Shown in pieces: positions 22,694 to 33,711 of a stretch of DNA of 64,000 nucleotides (position 1 is the first letter of the stretch; the number at the start of each line of letters is the position of its first letter). A program made the translations under genes and the position numbers. The stretch spans positions 736,501-800,500 of the forward strand of contig JAOTON010001073.1 in the NCBI GenBank assembly GCA_034440635.1, read 5' to 3'. The notes under the pieces were generated by a model. That model was not told the DNA's origin, searched no databases, and saw only the letters and a program-made list of their open reading frames with translations. This DNA comes from Lepas anatifera (taxonomy: Eukaryota; Arthropoda; Thecostraca; Lepadidae).

Positions 22694-23151
22694 TACATGT
22701 GGGACTTACTCCACTCGGTAAACATCGTTTTCGGAGCGCTTTCGATATATTTTATATATCTTCGTCATCGAGTTAGTACAGGTCATGAATGGTGATATAA
22801 AAAGGTATGACGATGAGTGAAACCAAAAAGACCTGGCACTAGGGGAAACACATGATTATATAAACATACGATCCTGCGTGATAAAGAAGTGGAAAGGGAA
22901 GATAACTATAAAAGGGGGATATATAAATAAAAGGTAACAGGTAACAGAAACAGGGGAAGTATATGGTAAATAGCAACGTCAGCTACCAAAAAAGGCGGGA
23001 CATATTTTTAGTTTCACTCATCGTCATACATTTTTATATCACCATTCATGAACTGTACTAACTCGCTGACGAAGATACATAAAATATATCGAAAGCGCTC
23101 CGAAAATGATTTTTACCTAGTGGGGTAAGTCCCTCATTTATACTATTTCAT
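22692..23151. mobile_element. Long-arm inverted-repeat element (MITE) in a TA microsatellite
   Basis: The left arm (about 22700-22826; GGGACTTACTCCACTCGGTA ... CGATGAGTGAAAC) is repeated in inverted order at about 23017-23142. Arms are about 125 bp with few mismatches and the spacer is about 190 bp. TA repeats flank both sides (22634-22690 and 23177-23228), consistent with insertion into TA as by Tc1/mariner-type elements. Superfamily is inference. Confidence 0.75.
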
Positions 23152-23174
23152 TCTCCACTCATCATGTCATTTCG

Positions 23175-23176
<2 letters not shown>

Positions 23177-23228
<52 letters not shown>
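23177..23228. repeat. (TA)n microsatellite forming the start of receptor intron 7
   Basis: The TA run ends at about 23228, and the exon 7 donor GTAAT lies at 23226-23230 on the opposite strand. The 5' splice site therefore passes straight into the repeat from intron position +3 or +4. Confidence 0.95.
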
Positions 23229-23229
<1 letters not shown>

Positions 23230-23230
23230 C

Positions 23231-23496
23231 CTGTATCCGCTCCGTTTTGTCAGTCTCAGGCCAGGCTGACACGGTGGGCGTGATTCTCTCCTCGCTGCCT
23301 TTGGCTCGTCTCCATTGTCCTCCAGCTGACTCGCTGGTGAAGAGGGAGGAGGAGGCAGCGTGCAGTGGAACATGTCCTCCCAGAACTCCGCCATCCACGG
23401 GTTCCGCGCCGACGGGTACGCCGCCGCGTCCAGACCGCTCATGTAGCTGTCGAACCCGTTCAGAGTCTGCACCAGCGGCTGAACGGAGATTGTGCC
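23231..23496 (-). CDS. mGluR/mXR-like receptor, exon 7 (ligand domain)
   Basis: Encodes residues 416-503 plus two bases. The acceptor is tctgccccag|GGC and the donor TACAG|gtaata. The motifs GTISVQPLV, GFDSYMSGL and SARNPWMAEFWEDMFHCTL are the classic family block (R-N-P-W-F-x-E-F-W-E-x-x-F-x-C). It is followed by a Pro/Ser-rich, charged insertion (PPPPSSPASQLEDNGDEP), where mGluRs also have a variable disordered loop. The intron after this exon begins directly in a (TA)n tract. Confidence 0.94.
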
Positions 23497-24381
23497 CTGG
23501 GGCAGAAAAGCAGACCGCTGGAGCATGATGATGATGCCAGGTCTGTTGCCGTTAGAACAGGCGTGATATGGGTCGGTGACATGGATTCAAAGACATGGGT
23601 CTGGAAGTATGAGCTCCGAGTCTGTTGCGGTTTATAATTGCGCAGAATTCGTCATCTTGTGCAGAAACTTTAGAGCACAGGCTGTAAGACCTCAAAAGTT
23701 CAGTCTTATACTGGATAAAAATACAATGTATTTAAAAAACTCATATCAGAGTTGTTTGCTTCATTGGCCTGGCTTAACACTTTATGTAGACATCAACCCG
23801 GGTCCTGGCATACCTAAGTCTGAACTGTAACGGAAAATGATAGAGTGGGGGGGTGGTGGTCAGCCCCCAATCCTTTCCAAAGATCTACCTAAATAATTTT
23901 CACCGTCTAGATTGCAACTGATAATCCCATCAAACACCCCCCAAAAGTTTTTTTTCTAATCATCTAAAATTTATGATATAATTAGAATTAACTAAACCCC
24001 CGTGCCAGGCGATAAGTAATTTATTCGTGCCAGGCGTGGGTTAACAAATCGTGTCTTCATTCTCAATGGTCTCATGTTACCTCTCATTTTAATGTCGGGC
24101 TACCCTTTTTGGTGGTTTTAAAGTTAGGAGGAAATAGGTAAGTTTTCTGAAACTGCATATCTATTCCACAAAATTGCATGGCATGTTACGACAGGAAAAC
24201 GAAGTGAAGCAACCAGGCAGATGCACATTTCATCTAGCCGTATTACATTCCACTAGTCATTAGACCCGGTAGAATATTGCAATTTTGATTGCATACTGCC
24301 GGGCACATATAGACTATGTAGCTGCAGTGCCCTAAAACTCCAATAATCATCATGATTGAATACTGAAGATTCGGTGACTAT

Positions 24382-24661
24382 CATAGGCGGAACCTGGGGG
24401 GCAAAGGGGGACAGGGGCCTTTTCCGATCACCACTTGGCACCCCCCTAAAATGATCATGACGCCCCTCTGAAAGGTCGATGACGCCCCTCTTGAAATGTC
24501 GCTTTCCACCAACCCTCCCCCCAAGATGCGAAAATCGGCGCTCCGCGATAGGGTTTGGCACACACCTGATTGGATTTCCCAGCCAAAAGTGCCACCCCCT
24601 TGGTCCGGATGGCGACCCTCGGCAAGGTCTCCCCCGATCAGTGATCTTGGATCCGGCTATG
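24382..24661. mobile_element. GGATCC-ended MITE-like element, copy 1
   Basis: The left end is CATAGGCGGAACCTGGGG and the right end CTTGGATCCGGCTATG, which are inverted repeats. The interior is rich in GGCGCC/GACGCCCC blocks shared with 47216-47516 and 51125-51398. No coding capacity. Its 280-bp length and family structure suggest a MITE. Confidence 0.65.
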
Positions 24662-24719
24662 GTGTATTCTGACTGGGGTGAGTAAAGCGAAAATGAAAAA
24701 TAGTTTACTTTCCTGTTAA

Positions 24720-25562
24720 CACGCGCATTGACGGGGGTGGGTACCCGCCCCCTCGGGTTTTTCGGAGACAGTAGTAAAACGGCGGCGCGTAGCGCCGCCG
24801 TACTTGCCATACCTTTTCCCTCATCATTTTTTACAACTTCTGTGAAAATTGTAAGGTTAGGTCATCTCAGGTCAGGTCACCAGTACAGGTCAAGTGACCC
24901 AACCTCAAAAAAAGTTTAAGATAGCATAAGTCGGAGCAGGGTGAACTTATCCGATTGAAACTCATATCACATAATAGCCCCACCGAGTTCTCTAAAATAT
25001 ATTCCGGCATTTTTTATATCGATGACCTGAGGTCAGGTACGAGGCATGACCTCTCCATTGAAAATACATGGGAAAAATGTGTTTTTACGGAATAACTCAG
25101 TAACGGGTGGTGATAGATCATTTATTTTAAATACATTAGACTCGCCTGGGCTTTGCAGTTCTAATGATATGCATTTTATATAATTTGACCCTGACCTGGA
25201 CTCAGGTCAGGTCAAATCCTTGATTTGACCTAGTAAGGTCAAATTATATATCATTCGATTCGGCTTTCTGAGAGAATTCATATAGTTTAAGTCGTTTTGC
25301 TCTATCTTTAGTTGTTCAGATGAAATGGCCGAAAAAAACTGAATTTACATGTTATCCCTATGACGGCATGTTTTGACCTCTCGTGACCTTAAATGTGACC
25401 TGACAAAAAAATGGTACGAATGTTTTCGATGGAGAAGTGGACGGGCACCCCAACGCTGTTTACCGTTTTTCGCTACCTACCGTGGTTCTCGAGATCTTAG
25501 GGGGGGCGGGTACCCGCCCCCTGTCAATGCGAAGGTGGCTCAGACCCCCGTCAATGCGTGTG
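24720..25562 (+). mobile_element. TTAA-flanked non-autonomous element, family B copy 4
   Basis: Lies between TTAA at 24716-24719 and 25563-25566. Ends and interior match copies 2 and 3. The GGTACC-cored palindromes are kept at both ends. The right-hand TTAA is also the left border of a family D element, so the two sit back to back with a single shared TTAA. Confidence 0.9.
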
Positions 25563-25566
25563 TTAA

Positions 25567-26395
25567 CACCCGCACTGGAGAAGGGTCTGGCGCTAACGCA
25601 CACTGGAGGGGGCGTGGTATCTCAGAAGCTAGGAGGCTTAGAAAAATGCCGATTGCGAGTGGGTGGGGGTTATAATGATCTACAGCATATCCTTTTTTCA
25701 TTGGCCTTAGTCACATCTTTAAGGTCAAACGAGGTCATAGAGGTCAAATAGTGGCTGTGCTCGGGACATATTGGGAAATTGCACAATTGTTCAGGAAAAG
25801 CCGGGAATGTGTCAAAGGTGGAACAGGGTCACAGAAGGTGAATCACAAAAAATGTTTTCTAAAATTCTGGGGACAAGGTCATTCAAGGACATTCATGGTA
25901 TATTCCCTATCATGTACACTATAATTAGCACTACATCAACCGTTGGGCGGGAATGAGGATTGACCTTTACCCATGACCTTTGACGTTGCATTTTCACCTT
26001 GACCTTTACACTATGACGACATAGCATAATATACATCAGACTGGATAACACCCTTTGACCGGAAGCACAGGGGCCAATGGCCATGATTACATTAACCTTC
26101 ACATGAGTTTACCATGACATATAATCCTGTTTATATGGCGCTATGGCCTCACCACTCGATTTCCAATACAAGCGAACTGGTCCGACGTGCAATAGTGGCG
26201 ATCTCAAAATGACTGTAGCCTTGAAAGCCTATAAGTAGAAGTATGTCAACTTATTTTCAAAATTATTTCACCAATCGACGCGCTATCGAAATATTTTCAA
26301 TTTAACTGAATATTATTTTTCGGCTACGTGCGGTTGTCCGGTCTCCTTGGAAAACAGGTGAGAAAGTGCATCCGAGGCCTCCTCCAGTGCGCGTG
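25567..26395 (+). mobile_element. TTAA-type non-autonomous element, family D copy 1
   Basis: The left end CACCCGCACTGGAGAAGGG is preceded by TTAA. The right end CCTCCAGTGCGCGTG is followed by CTAA (26396-26399), a one-base variant of TTAA. The interior has GACCTTTACCCATGACCTTTGA-type motifs and lacks coding frames. Related copies are at 29736-30872, 38872-39884 and, diverged and inverted, about 48340-48965. Confidence 0.8.
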
Positions 26396-27177
26396 CTAAC
26401 TTTATCTCCAATAGCCATCTTTATCATAACAGAAGAATATCACTATCATAGTACTATCTTACCCCCTGAGCTGACAGTCGAGCTCCCGTTTTACCCACAT
26501 CCATGTACTACGCTCCAACTGAGTATTGATCAGTAGCGGTAACGATGTTAGCAGACCAGTCAAATATTAGAACAAGCCACAGCACATGTGGGTCATTATG
26601 CCAATAGCGATACCAACCGTATGTGCAGGCTGTGTTGCGGCCCACGATAAGACAGAGCCGATACGCCACCCCCAGAGATCACTATGTCCGACAGGAAGTG
26701 TCGTTCACGAGAAAAACTATGTATAGACACGTTGGGCCAATGAAATTCTCCGATGCTCCCCACGGTTAAGGATATCATCATCTTCCTGTTAGATGGAAGG
26801 ACGTCACGTGTTGGCGTGTGCAAACATGTTTGCCCACGCCCGACGCCCACCCTCGTCCATGGCATGATCGGGGTACACGGGCGATGTCAAATAATGGAGC
26901 AATCACTCTTAATGTCTAAGTGCTGCAGTCGCCTGTTCTGAGATGTGATAAGTGTGTCTATTTTTTAATCTTGGATCTAAAGGTAACAACGTTACATGTT
27001 GAAATATGAGGAAATCATGCTCAACTTCCTGGCTTTAGAATCTCACTGCCATCACCAACAAGTTAAGCAGGGAAATATTAAGCTAGTGTTTGAAACAATA
27101 ACACGTAAGTGTCAGAGAGCACATGTATTGATATGAGCTCCTAGAATCTGCACTCGGAGAAAAATAACATGAATTAA

Positions 27178-28018
27178 CACGCACATTGACGGGGGTCTGA
27201 GCCACTTTCGCATTGACGGGAGGGGCGGGTACCCGCCCCCCTAAGATCTCAAGAACCACGGTAGGTAGCGAAAAACGGTAAACGTCATTGGATTGCCCAT
27301 CCACTTCTCCATCGAAAACATTTGTATCATTTTTTTCAGGTCACATTTAAGGTCACGAAATGTCAAAACATGCCGTCATAGGGATAACATGTAAATTAAG
27401 TTTTTCGGTCATTACATCTGAACAAGTAAAAATAGAGCAAAACTTCTTAAACTATAAGAATCCTCTCAACAAGCCGAATCGAATGATATATAAATTGACC
27501 TTGCTAGGTCAAATCAAGGATTTGACCTGACCTGAGGGCAGGCCAGGGTCAAATTACATAAAATGCATACCATTAGAACCGCAAAGCCCAGGCGAGTCTA
27601 ATGCAGCTAAAATAAATGTTCTACCACCATCGGTTACTGAGTTATTTCGTAAAAAAACATTTTTCCCATGTATTTCCAATGGAAAGGTCATGCTTCGTAC
27701 CTCACCTTAGGTCATCGATATAAAAAACACCGGAACATATTTTAGAGAACTTGGTGGGGCCATTATGTGGTTTGAGTTTCAATCGGATAAGTTCACCCTG
27801 CTCCGACTTATGCTATCTTAAACTTTTTTTTAGGTCGGGTCACTTGACCTGTACTGGTGACCTGACCTGAGATGACCTAACCTTAAAATTTTCACAGAAG
27901 TTGGAAAAATGATGAGGAAAAAGGTATGCCAAGTACGGTGGCGCTACGCGCCTCTGTTTTTCTCCTATCTCCGAAAAACCCGAGGGGGCGGGTACCCGCC
28001 TCCTCGTCAGTGCACGTG
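27178..28018 (-). mobile_element. TTAA-flanked non-autonomous element, family B copy 5
   Basis: Inverted relative to copies 1-4, between TTAA at 27174-27177 and 28019-28022. The right-arm palindrome and GTCTGAGCC stretch are at the low-coordinate end. The interior is collinear (inverted) with copy 4. It lies in receptor intron 6 and abuts the inverted-repeat element that follows. Confidence 0.9.
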
Positions 28019-28026
28019 TTAAGTCT

Positions 28027-28228
28027 AGTTTATCTTTTTTCCCAGATGCAAAACTCCTAAGGCTGATTTTGCGGCAAAGAGATCCGTCGGCAACGCTGTC
28101 CTGGGAAATGGCTTTACCACTGGAATCTCTTCAAATATCTAGTTCAGAACTTGCGTAACCTGTCTTACATATTTCTTTTACATGTTTCTTATATCTATTT
28201 ATTATATAGACACATATATATATATATA

Positions 28229-28298
<70 letters not shown>

Positions 28299-28557
28299 AT
28301 AAATAGATTTCTTAATATAATAATTTCCTATATATATATATATGTGTGTGTGTATGTGTGTGTGTGTGTATATGTATAATAAATAGATATAAGAAACATG
28401 TAAAAGGAATATGTACAATAGGTCACGCAAGTTCTGAACTAGATATTTGAAGAGAGTCCAGTGGTAAAGCCATTTCCCAGGACAGCGTTGCCGACGGATC
28501 TCTTTGCCGTAAAATAGGCCTTAGGAGTTTTGCATCCGGGAAAAAGAAGATAAATAA
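28027..28557. mobile_element. Long-arm inverted-repeat element with an AT-repeat centre
   Basis: The left arm at about 28027-28206 (CAGATGCAAAACTCCTAAGG ... TATCTATTTATTATA) is repeated inverted at about 28374-28557 (TAATAAATAGATATAAG ... CTTAGGAGTTTTGCATC). Arms are about 180 bp with a few mismatches. The centre is (TA)n with a short TG tract. Another TA run follows at 28563-28600. Confidence 0.75.

Positions 28558-28600
<43 letters not shown>
28208..28600. repeat. TA/TG microsatellites within and after the inverted-repeat element
   Basis: TA runs at about 28216-28306 and 28332-28342, a TG tract at about 28344-28368, and TA again at 28563-28600. The open frames reading IYIYI across them are artefacts. 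Confidence 0.9.
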
Positions 28601-28602
<2 letters not shown>

Positions 28603-29187
28603 TGTTTAATATTTTTGTATTTTTGTAGCATAGTATGCATATTTTTTCTTTGTGCTTATTAGAATGATACAAGGTTTTCTGTCTTCGCGTGTTGAAACAC
28701 CTCTTAGCGTATGTTTTACTCCAATATGTTTGGTACGTAGCTAAAGAGCAGCGCAATACTGTTTGCCATATTTTAGGATTAACAACTGAAGGAAGCTAGT
28801 AGTATTAACAGGAGCCGTGCAAACAAATGGTGACCAAGTTAGTTTGTATCACTTCTAAGTAATATCGACCACAGAGTTCACACATTTGCATGATATAGGT
28901 GCACTATATTTGTGGCGAAGTGTTCCATCTCAAAGACCCCCTCCCATCAGATTTGTCTTTGCGCAACCCAGGAAATGACAGCGAAATGAAAATGAAAAAA
29001 ATGACACAACAAATGCACTGATAGCGAACTATTCTATCTCTGGTCGCTAAACACAGTGTTAATTTAAAAAATCAGTTCGGTGGGGGCTTTATATGCCGAG
29101 TCGTAAATTTGGTTAAATGGTTGTACCAATGCTGAGACACTTTTTCCGCCAGTGGGTAACATTTAAGCCCTCCTGGTATGGTCGTAC

Positions 29188-29336
29188 CTCAATGACGTCT
29201 TCGACACCGTTGACGACTGCTTCCCTGGAGCTCCAGGCGTCTGAGCCGATCCAAACCAAGCTGCCAGTGATGTTGAGCGCCTTGGCTTCCTGCATCAGTC
29301 TTCCCGTTGCCATTTTGTCCGCAAAAACCACCACCA
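29188..29336 (-). CDS. mGluR/mXR-like receptor, exon 6 (ligand domain, lobe 2)
   Basis: Encodes residues 366-415. The acceptor gcgtcttcag|TGG is preceded on the minus strand by a (CT)n microsatellite that serves as its pyrimidine tract. The donor ATTGAG|gtacga is phase 0. The motifs VVVVFAD and VWIGSDAWSSR are diagnostic. Asp398 matches mGluR1 D318 (binds the ligand amine) and Arg403 matches R323. Confidence 0.93.
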
Positions 29337-29345
29337 CTGAAGACG

Positions 29346-29386
29346 CGAGAGAGAGAGAGAGAGAGAGAGAGGGGAGAGAGAGAGAG
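29346..29386. repeat. (GA)n microsatellite, pyrimidine tract of receptor exon 6
   Basis: GA repeat with one GGGG interruption. On the transcribed strand it is (CT)n ending about 10 nt before the exon 6 acceptor AG. Confidence 0.95.
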
Positions 29387-29735
29387 CAATTGGAGGTCAT
29401 TCCTCCACTTGAAGAAATCGAGTGGCATCACAATTAGCAATATGCCAATTTTTACGATAATCAAAAACATTGTTTCAAAGAATTCACAATTTAAATCACC
29501 GCTGCCAACTAATTTGTCCACCCCCGATTACGACGAAGCAGCAAAGGTCATAGAGTAAAATCAACATAGTCAGATGACTTCAGTTTGACTGCGGTGTCAT
29601 CTAGGGACATATTGTCTTTTATCATGCGTAATTAGGGCACTTTACCCTACTTTTGTGATGATGTGATGATGATTTGATGATGGTGTGATGTGAAAGCACA
29701 TTCTTCTTACGTTTCATGACGCTTCCTTTACATCC

Positions 29736-30872
29736 ACACAAGAGAGGGGTCTGGCACTAACGCACACTGGAGGGGGGCCCAGTAGGCCCCCTGAGATTTC
29801 CAAAAATTAAAGATGTAGAAAAATGCCGCTTGAAGGGTGGATGGCAGCTATGGTGTTCAACATCATAGTCAATTTTTATTGACCTAGATCAATATTTCCA
29901 AGGTCAAACGAGGTCATAAATGTTAAATCTTGGACGTGGTTGGAAACGATTGGGAAATGCAGTAATTATGCGTGAAAACGTCAGAAGTATGCTAAAGGCA
30001 GATCAGGGTAATAGAGAGGAGACCAGAAATTTGTTTCCAAATTTTGGGGTCAAGGTCATACAAGGTCATTGACCTATGACGTCACAATATTGTATACTCT
30101 CCATAATGTACACAATACCTAAGACTACAGCAGCCATTGGACGAAAATGAGGATTGACCTTTACCCATGAACTTTGACCTTGAGTTTTACATTGAGCTTC
30201 CTTAACTATGACCTCATAGCATGATATACGTCAGACTCGGTGACATCAATTGACCGGCCGTACGACCCTAGATGTCGGCGCTCCCGAAAACACAAACATC
30301 AATTAACCGGAAGTGCTGGGGTTAATGACATTGAAAGCGCTGGTATGACCTTGACCTGTGATATTTGACCTTGACCTTGACCTTCCTGTGATGTGACCAT
30401 GACATATAATTATGTTTATATGACGTTATGCCGTCACCGCTCGGTCTCCAATGCAAGGGGACTGGTCCGACTGCGCGATTGTGGAGATCTCAAAATGTAG
30501 ATACGACTTTGAAAACTTTAAAGCCAAAAAATTATGGACTCATTTTCAAAACTAGTTCACCAATCGACACATTCGATATAAGTAAGTAAGGTATATAATA
30601 TAAGTATAAGTAAGGTAGTATTCCACCTTACTTTACCCTCATCTATCCTTATCCTTACCGTCTCCTTCCATAGTTTGCATCACTTCATGTCCATTACGAC
30701 GGTGCTTGAAAAGCCACCTCAAGTGTGGAAGTGTCCGCAGCTGATAAAATAAATAAAAAACACGTCATTGAGTTTTCTTATATCTGGGTATTGTTTTTTG
30801 GCTACGGCTGGTTCTCCGGCTATCTCGAAAAAAGGTGGGAAAGGCCTCCGAGACCCCCTCCAGTGCCTGTGC
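29736..30872 (+). mobile_element. Family D element, copy 2, with a secondary insertion
   Basis: The left part AGAGAGGGGTCTGGCACTAA matches family D. The right end is CCCCCTCCAGTGCCTGTG. The leftmost terminal bases are lost or diverged and no TTAA is visible. Compared with copy 1, an extra segment of about 180 bp (about 30580-30770) is present; it matches 59690-59852. Confidence 0.7.
30580..30770 (+). repeat. Dispersed repeat K, copy 1, inserted in family D
   Basis: The segment CTTACCGTCTCCTTCCATAG ... TTACGACGGTGCTTGAAAAG ... AAACACGTCAT recurs at 59690-59852 with substitutions. Its border sequences have AAGTAAGTAAGGTA repeats. No coding capacity; class unknown. Confidence 0.65.
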
Positions 30873-31387
30873 TCCCTTCCTTCTATAAGAGGGCGGATTC
30901 TGCCCACCCCTCAGGTTTTCCGGGATATTTCCAAAACGGTTCGCGACAGGCTTTTGAAAATTCTTGACTTTTTATCTAATTAAGCAGATTTCTGAAATTT
31001 TTGAGAATATATTTTCCCCAGGGGCGGAGCTATTGCCTGGTATTTATGGTAATTAGAGAGAATTTATTTGCAAACAGTTCATTACCACCTACAGCGTGTT
31101 CTTTGGTACAACGCAGCCGTCCGTAGCAATACTCAGAGCTGTTAGAATTTTCAAATATTTTGAAGGAAATTCCAGGTGATAGTTCGTTTAAATTTCCATA
31201 GATTCCTTTACACAGTCAGTTACTGCAACAAAAAATAGGAGGTGTGTTATAATGTAATTAAACAATACTTTTGCAGAGTGAATAGACTGCTGACAGCACA
31301 TCCAAAAGGAATAAAAGTAGCAATACCATACTCCCTGTCGTACATTAGATGATAATGAGATTCGATAAGTGTGCCCAGGTATTGTAA

Positions 31388-32060
31388 TTAGCCTTCGCCG
31401 CCTGGGGCTTCTGTCGGCCCCCCTCTAGTTTTTCACGGATGATGCCAAGCCGATTTGAATGATAGGCACGTCACTTTGCACACCTCTAGGGTGATCAATT
31501 CAACCACTTATAACAAAAAATTGGCATCAGGTCAGGTCAGGTCAACGAGTTATGATGATATTAAGTGAGCATGGCTTCATCTTCTCTGAGGTCAAGTCAA
31601 TAACAAGGTCACCAAAGGTCACCAAAAGTCACGTTTTTTAAATGGTTTGTGTCTATAACTCTTGAACGAGATAAGGTAAAGCAATAAATGAAGTATCATA
31701 GTTACGGGCATGACCCAAGGATTCAAATGATGTGCAAAATAACCCTATAAGGTCATTATTTGTTCTTGGCTTGAGGTCAAGATTACGATGTGACCTTTCA
31801 AAGTCATGATGCATATCATTCAAATCCTTGGGTCAACACGATATTTGATACGACAAAAGGGCCAAGTGCTATAGAGAATCAAAGATAAACATTCAAAATA
31901 GAGCTGAGAGTAGGGCAAATCTATCCCACTTTTAGTCTTTAAAATCAGACTGGTAGATATCGAGATCTTGAGAGGCGGGGGGGGTCCTCCTGACCATAGG
32001 GGTCAGGAGGCGGGGCCTCCTCTCAGGCTCCCAGGAGCCTGACAGGAGTACGGGTTGAAG
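31388..32060 (+). mobile_element. Possible AGGTCA-rich element, family E
   Basis: The left boundary resembles the others (CTTCGCCGCCTGGGGCTTCT, then a C-rich stretch). The interior has repeated GGTCA motifs (CAGGTCAGGTCAGGTCAACG near 31530). The right part has GC-rich hairpin-like blocks (CCTCCTGACCATAGGGGTCAGGAGG, CTCCCAGGAGCCTG). No TTAA borders could be fixed; only one copy. Confidence 0.45.
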
Positions 32061-32800
32061 GGGATAACAATGTTAATTTTTCTTGGGCCTTCGAAACAGT
32101 TCTGTCTACCTGTTTTACGAAGTATACACAAAGGTGACAGCTGAATCAATACGAGACCACGTGTAAACACTGTGAGCGGTACCGGCGCGTGGAAGTTCGC
32201 CTCAGGCGACTAATCAGGTGCTGCGAGTCAAAATGTCGGACTGAAAATGTCCTCAACAGTTGGACAGTTAAAATAGCATATAAAAGGCTCAGTTGTCTAC
32301 CTGAAAGGCCACTTCACGCGATGAGAAATAGCACTGAATTTCAAAACGTCCCACATGTCAAAACTGGCAGTTCTGCAAAAATTCAGCGGTGGCTTATAAA
32401 TGATTCCAGGGCGGGGCAGCGTTGCCAAAGCACCTCGGAAATAATTCAAGTCAAATATCTGTCATAATTAGTCCTCGACATTCTGTTTCCACTGGAAATT
32501 AACGCTGTGGTGGGGATCTCTTGGTCGGTTGAGCCGTAAATGGGAGAGTGCGCCACCTGGTACTAGAACGAACGAAATACGTTAGCATGCTTACGCTGTG
32601 AGCCCAGATAGTATCGGGGGTTCTGTATGAGCCAGTACCGCAGACTGGCTGAGATGAAATCAAGCTCAGACATAATGACCTAGAAATCTTACATGGTCAC
32701 GCTTCGTACGTTGTTAAAACCCAGTAGTAATTATTTTACGCTAAGAATGTGAGCATTTTGTATTTTGAAGATATGAAAATGGAGCTTAAAATAGATACCT

Positions 32801-33711
32801 TCAAAGGAAATTTGGCACCTTGGTCGAATCCTGGAATTTAGTGTAATTAGGAGAACTTTTAGCCAAAAATAATGAAACCACTCATGATTTCTCTGAAAAA
32901 TGTACAATAAGCTCAATATTTTGATTTTTAAAATACTCCTCTGGGAAAAAAATAAAAATCTGCATGTGGATGATGTCATGAGCTGACAACCACTACCATA
33001 CTCGAAACGCTTCAAGTGCTTCAATTGGTTGATGCTCATCGTGACGTCAGCATATGTCGTCACACCATCAGCTCACAACAATGGCCGCCTGGCCAGAGGT
33101 ACATGAGAGGTACATTTCGGGTAGGTTGTAGCTTTTTTCTACGGAAATATCGAGTTCCAAGACAAATGATATATAGAGTACCGAGTTTTCCGACTTGCTT
33201 TGCAGCTTGGCTATCTCAGTTAAAATCACGTTATAAAAGTGCCACATTCCCTTTAAGAGGAATGTGGCACCCTAGTCAAATCCTGGAATTTAGTGCAATT
33301 AGGCGTACTTTTAGCGGAAAATAATGAACCCAATCATGGTTTCTATGAAACAATGTACAATAAGCTCAATATTTTGATTTTTCAAATCCTCCTCTAGAAA
33401 AAGAAATAAATATCAGCCTGTAGATGATGTCACAGTCTGGCAATCACTACCATATATGAAACGCTTCAAATGCTTCGATTGGCTGATGCTTATCGTGACG
33501 TCAGCATATGTCGTCAGACCAGCAGCTCACAACAATGGCCGCCCGGCGAGGGGTAGATGAGGGTAGGTGTCGAGTAGGTTTTAGCTTTCTTTCTACGGAA
33601 ATATCGAGTTCCAAGACAAATGATATATGGAGTACGGGGTTTTTCGACTTGCTTTACAACTTGGCTATCTCAGTTAAAATCACGTTATGAAGGTGCCACA
33701 TTCCCCTTAAC
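32801..33711 (+). mobile_element. Two head-to-tail copies of a MITE with GGAATGTGGCACC ends
   Basis: Unit 1 is about 32801-33255 and unit 2 about 33258-33711. Each starts with a (GGAA)TGTGGCACC-like end and finishes with the inverse GGTGCCACATTCCC. The two units share most of their sequence (for example GTGACGTCAGCATATGTCGTCA and ACAACAATGGCCGCC). Open frames seen here are not conserved between units beyond chance. Confidence 0.75.

Noticed and set aside
25373..25751. Open frames at the right end of family B copies
   Set aside because: They translate the subterminal repeat of B4 and run into family D. Frames are not preserved between copies.
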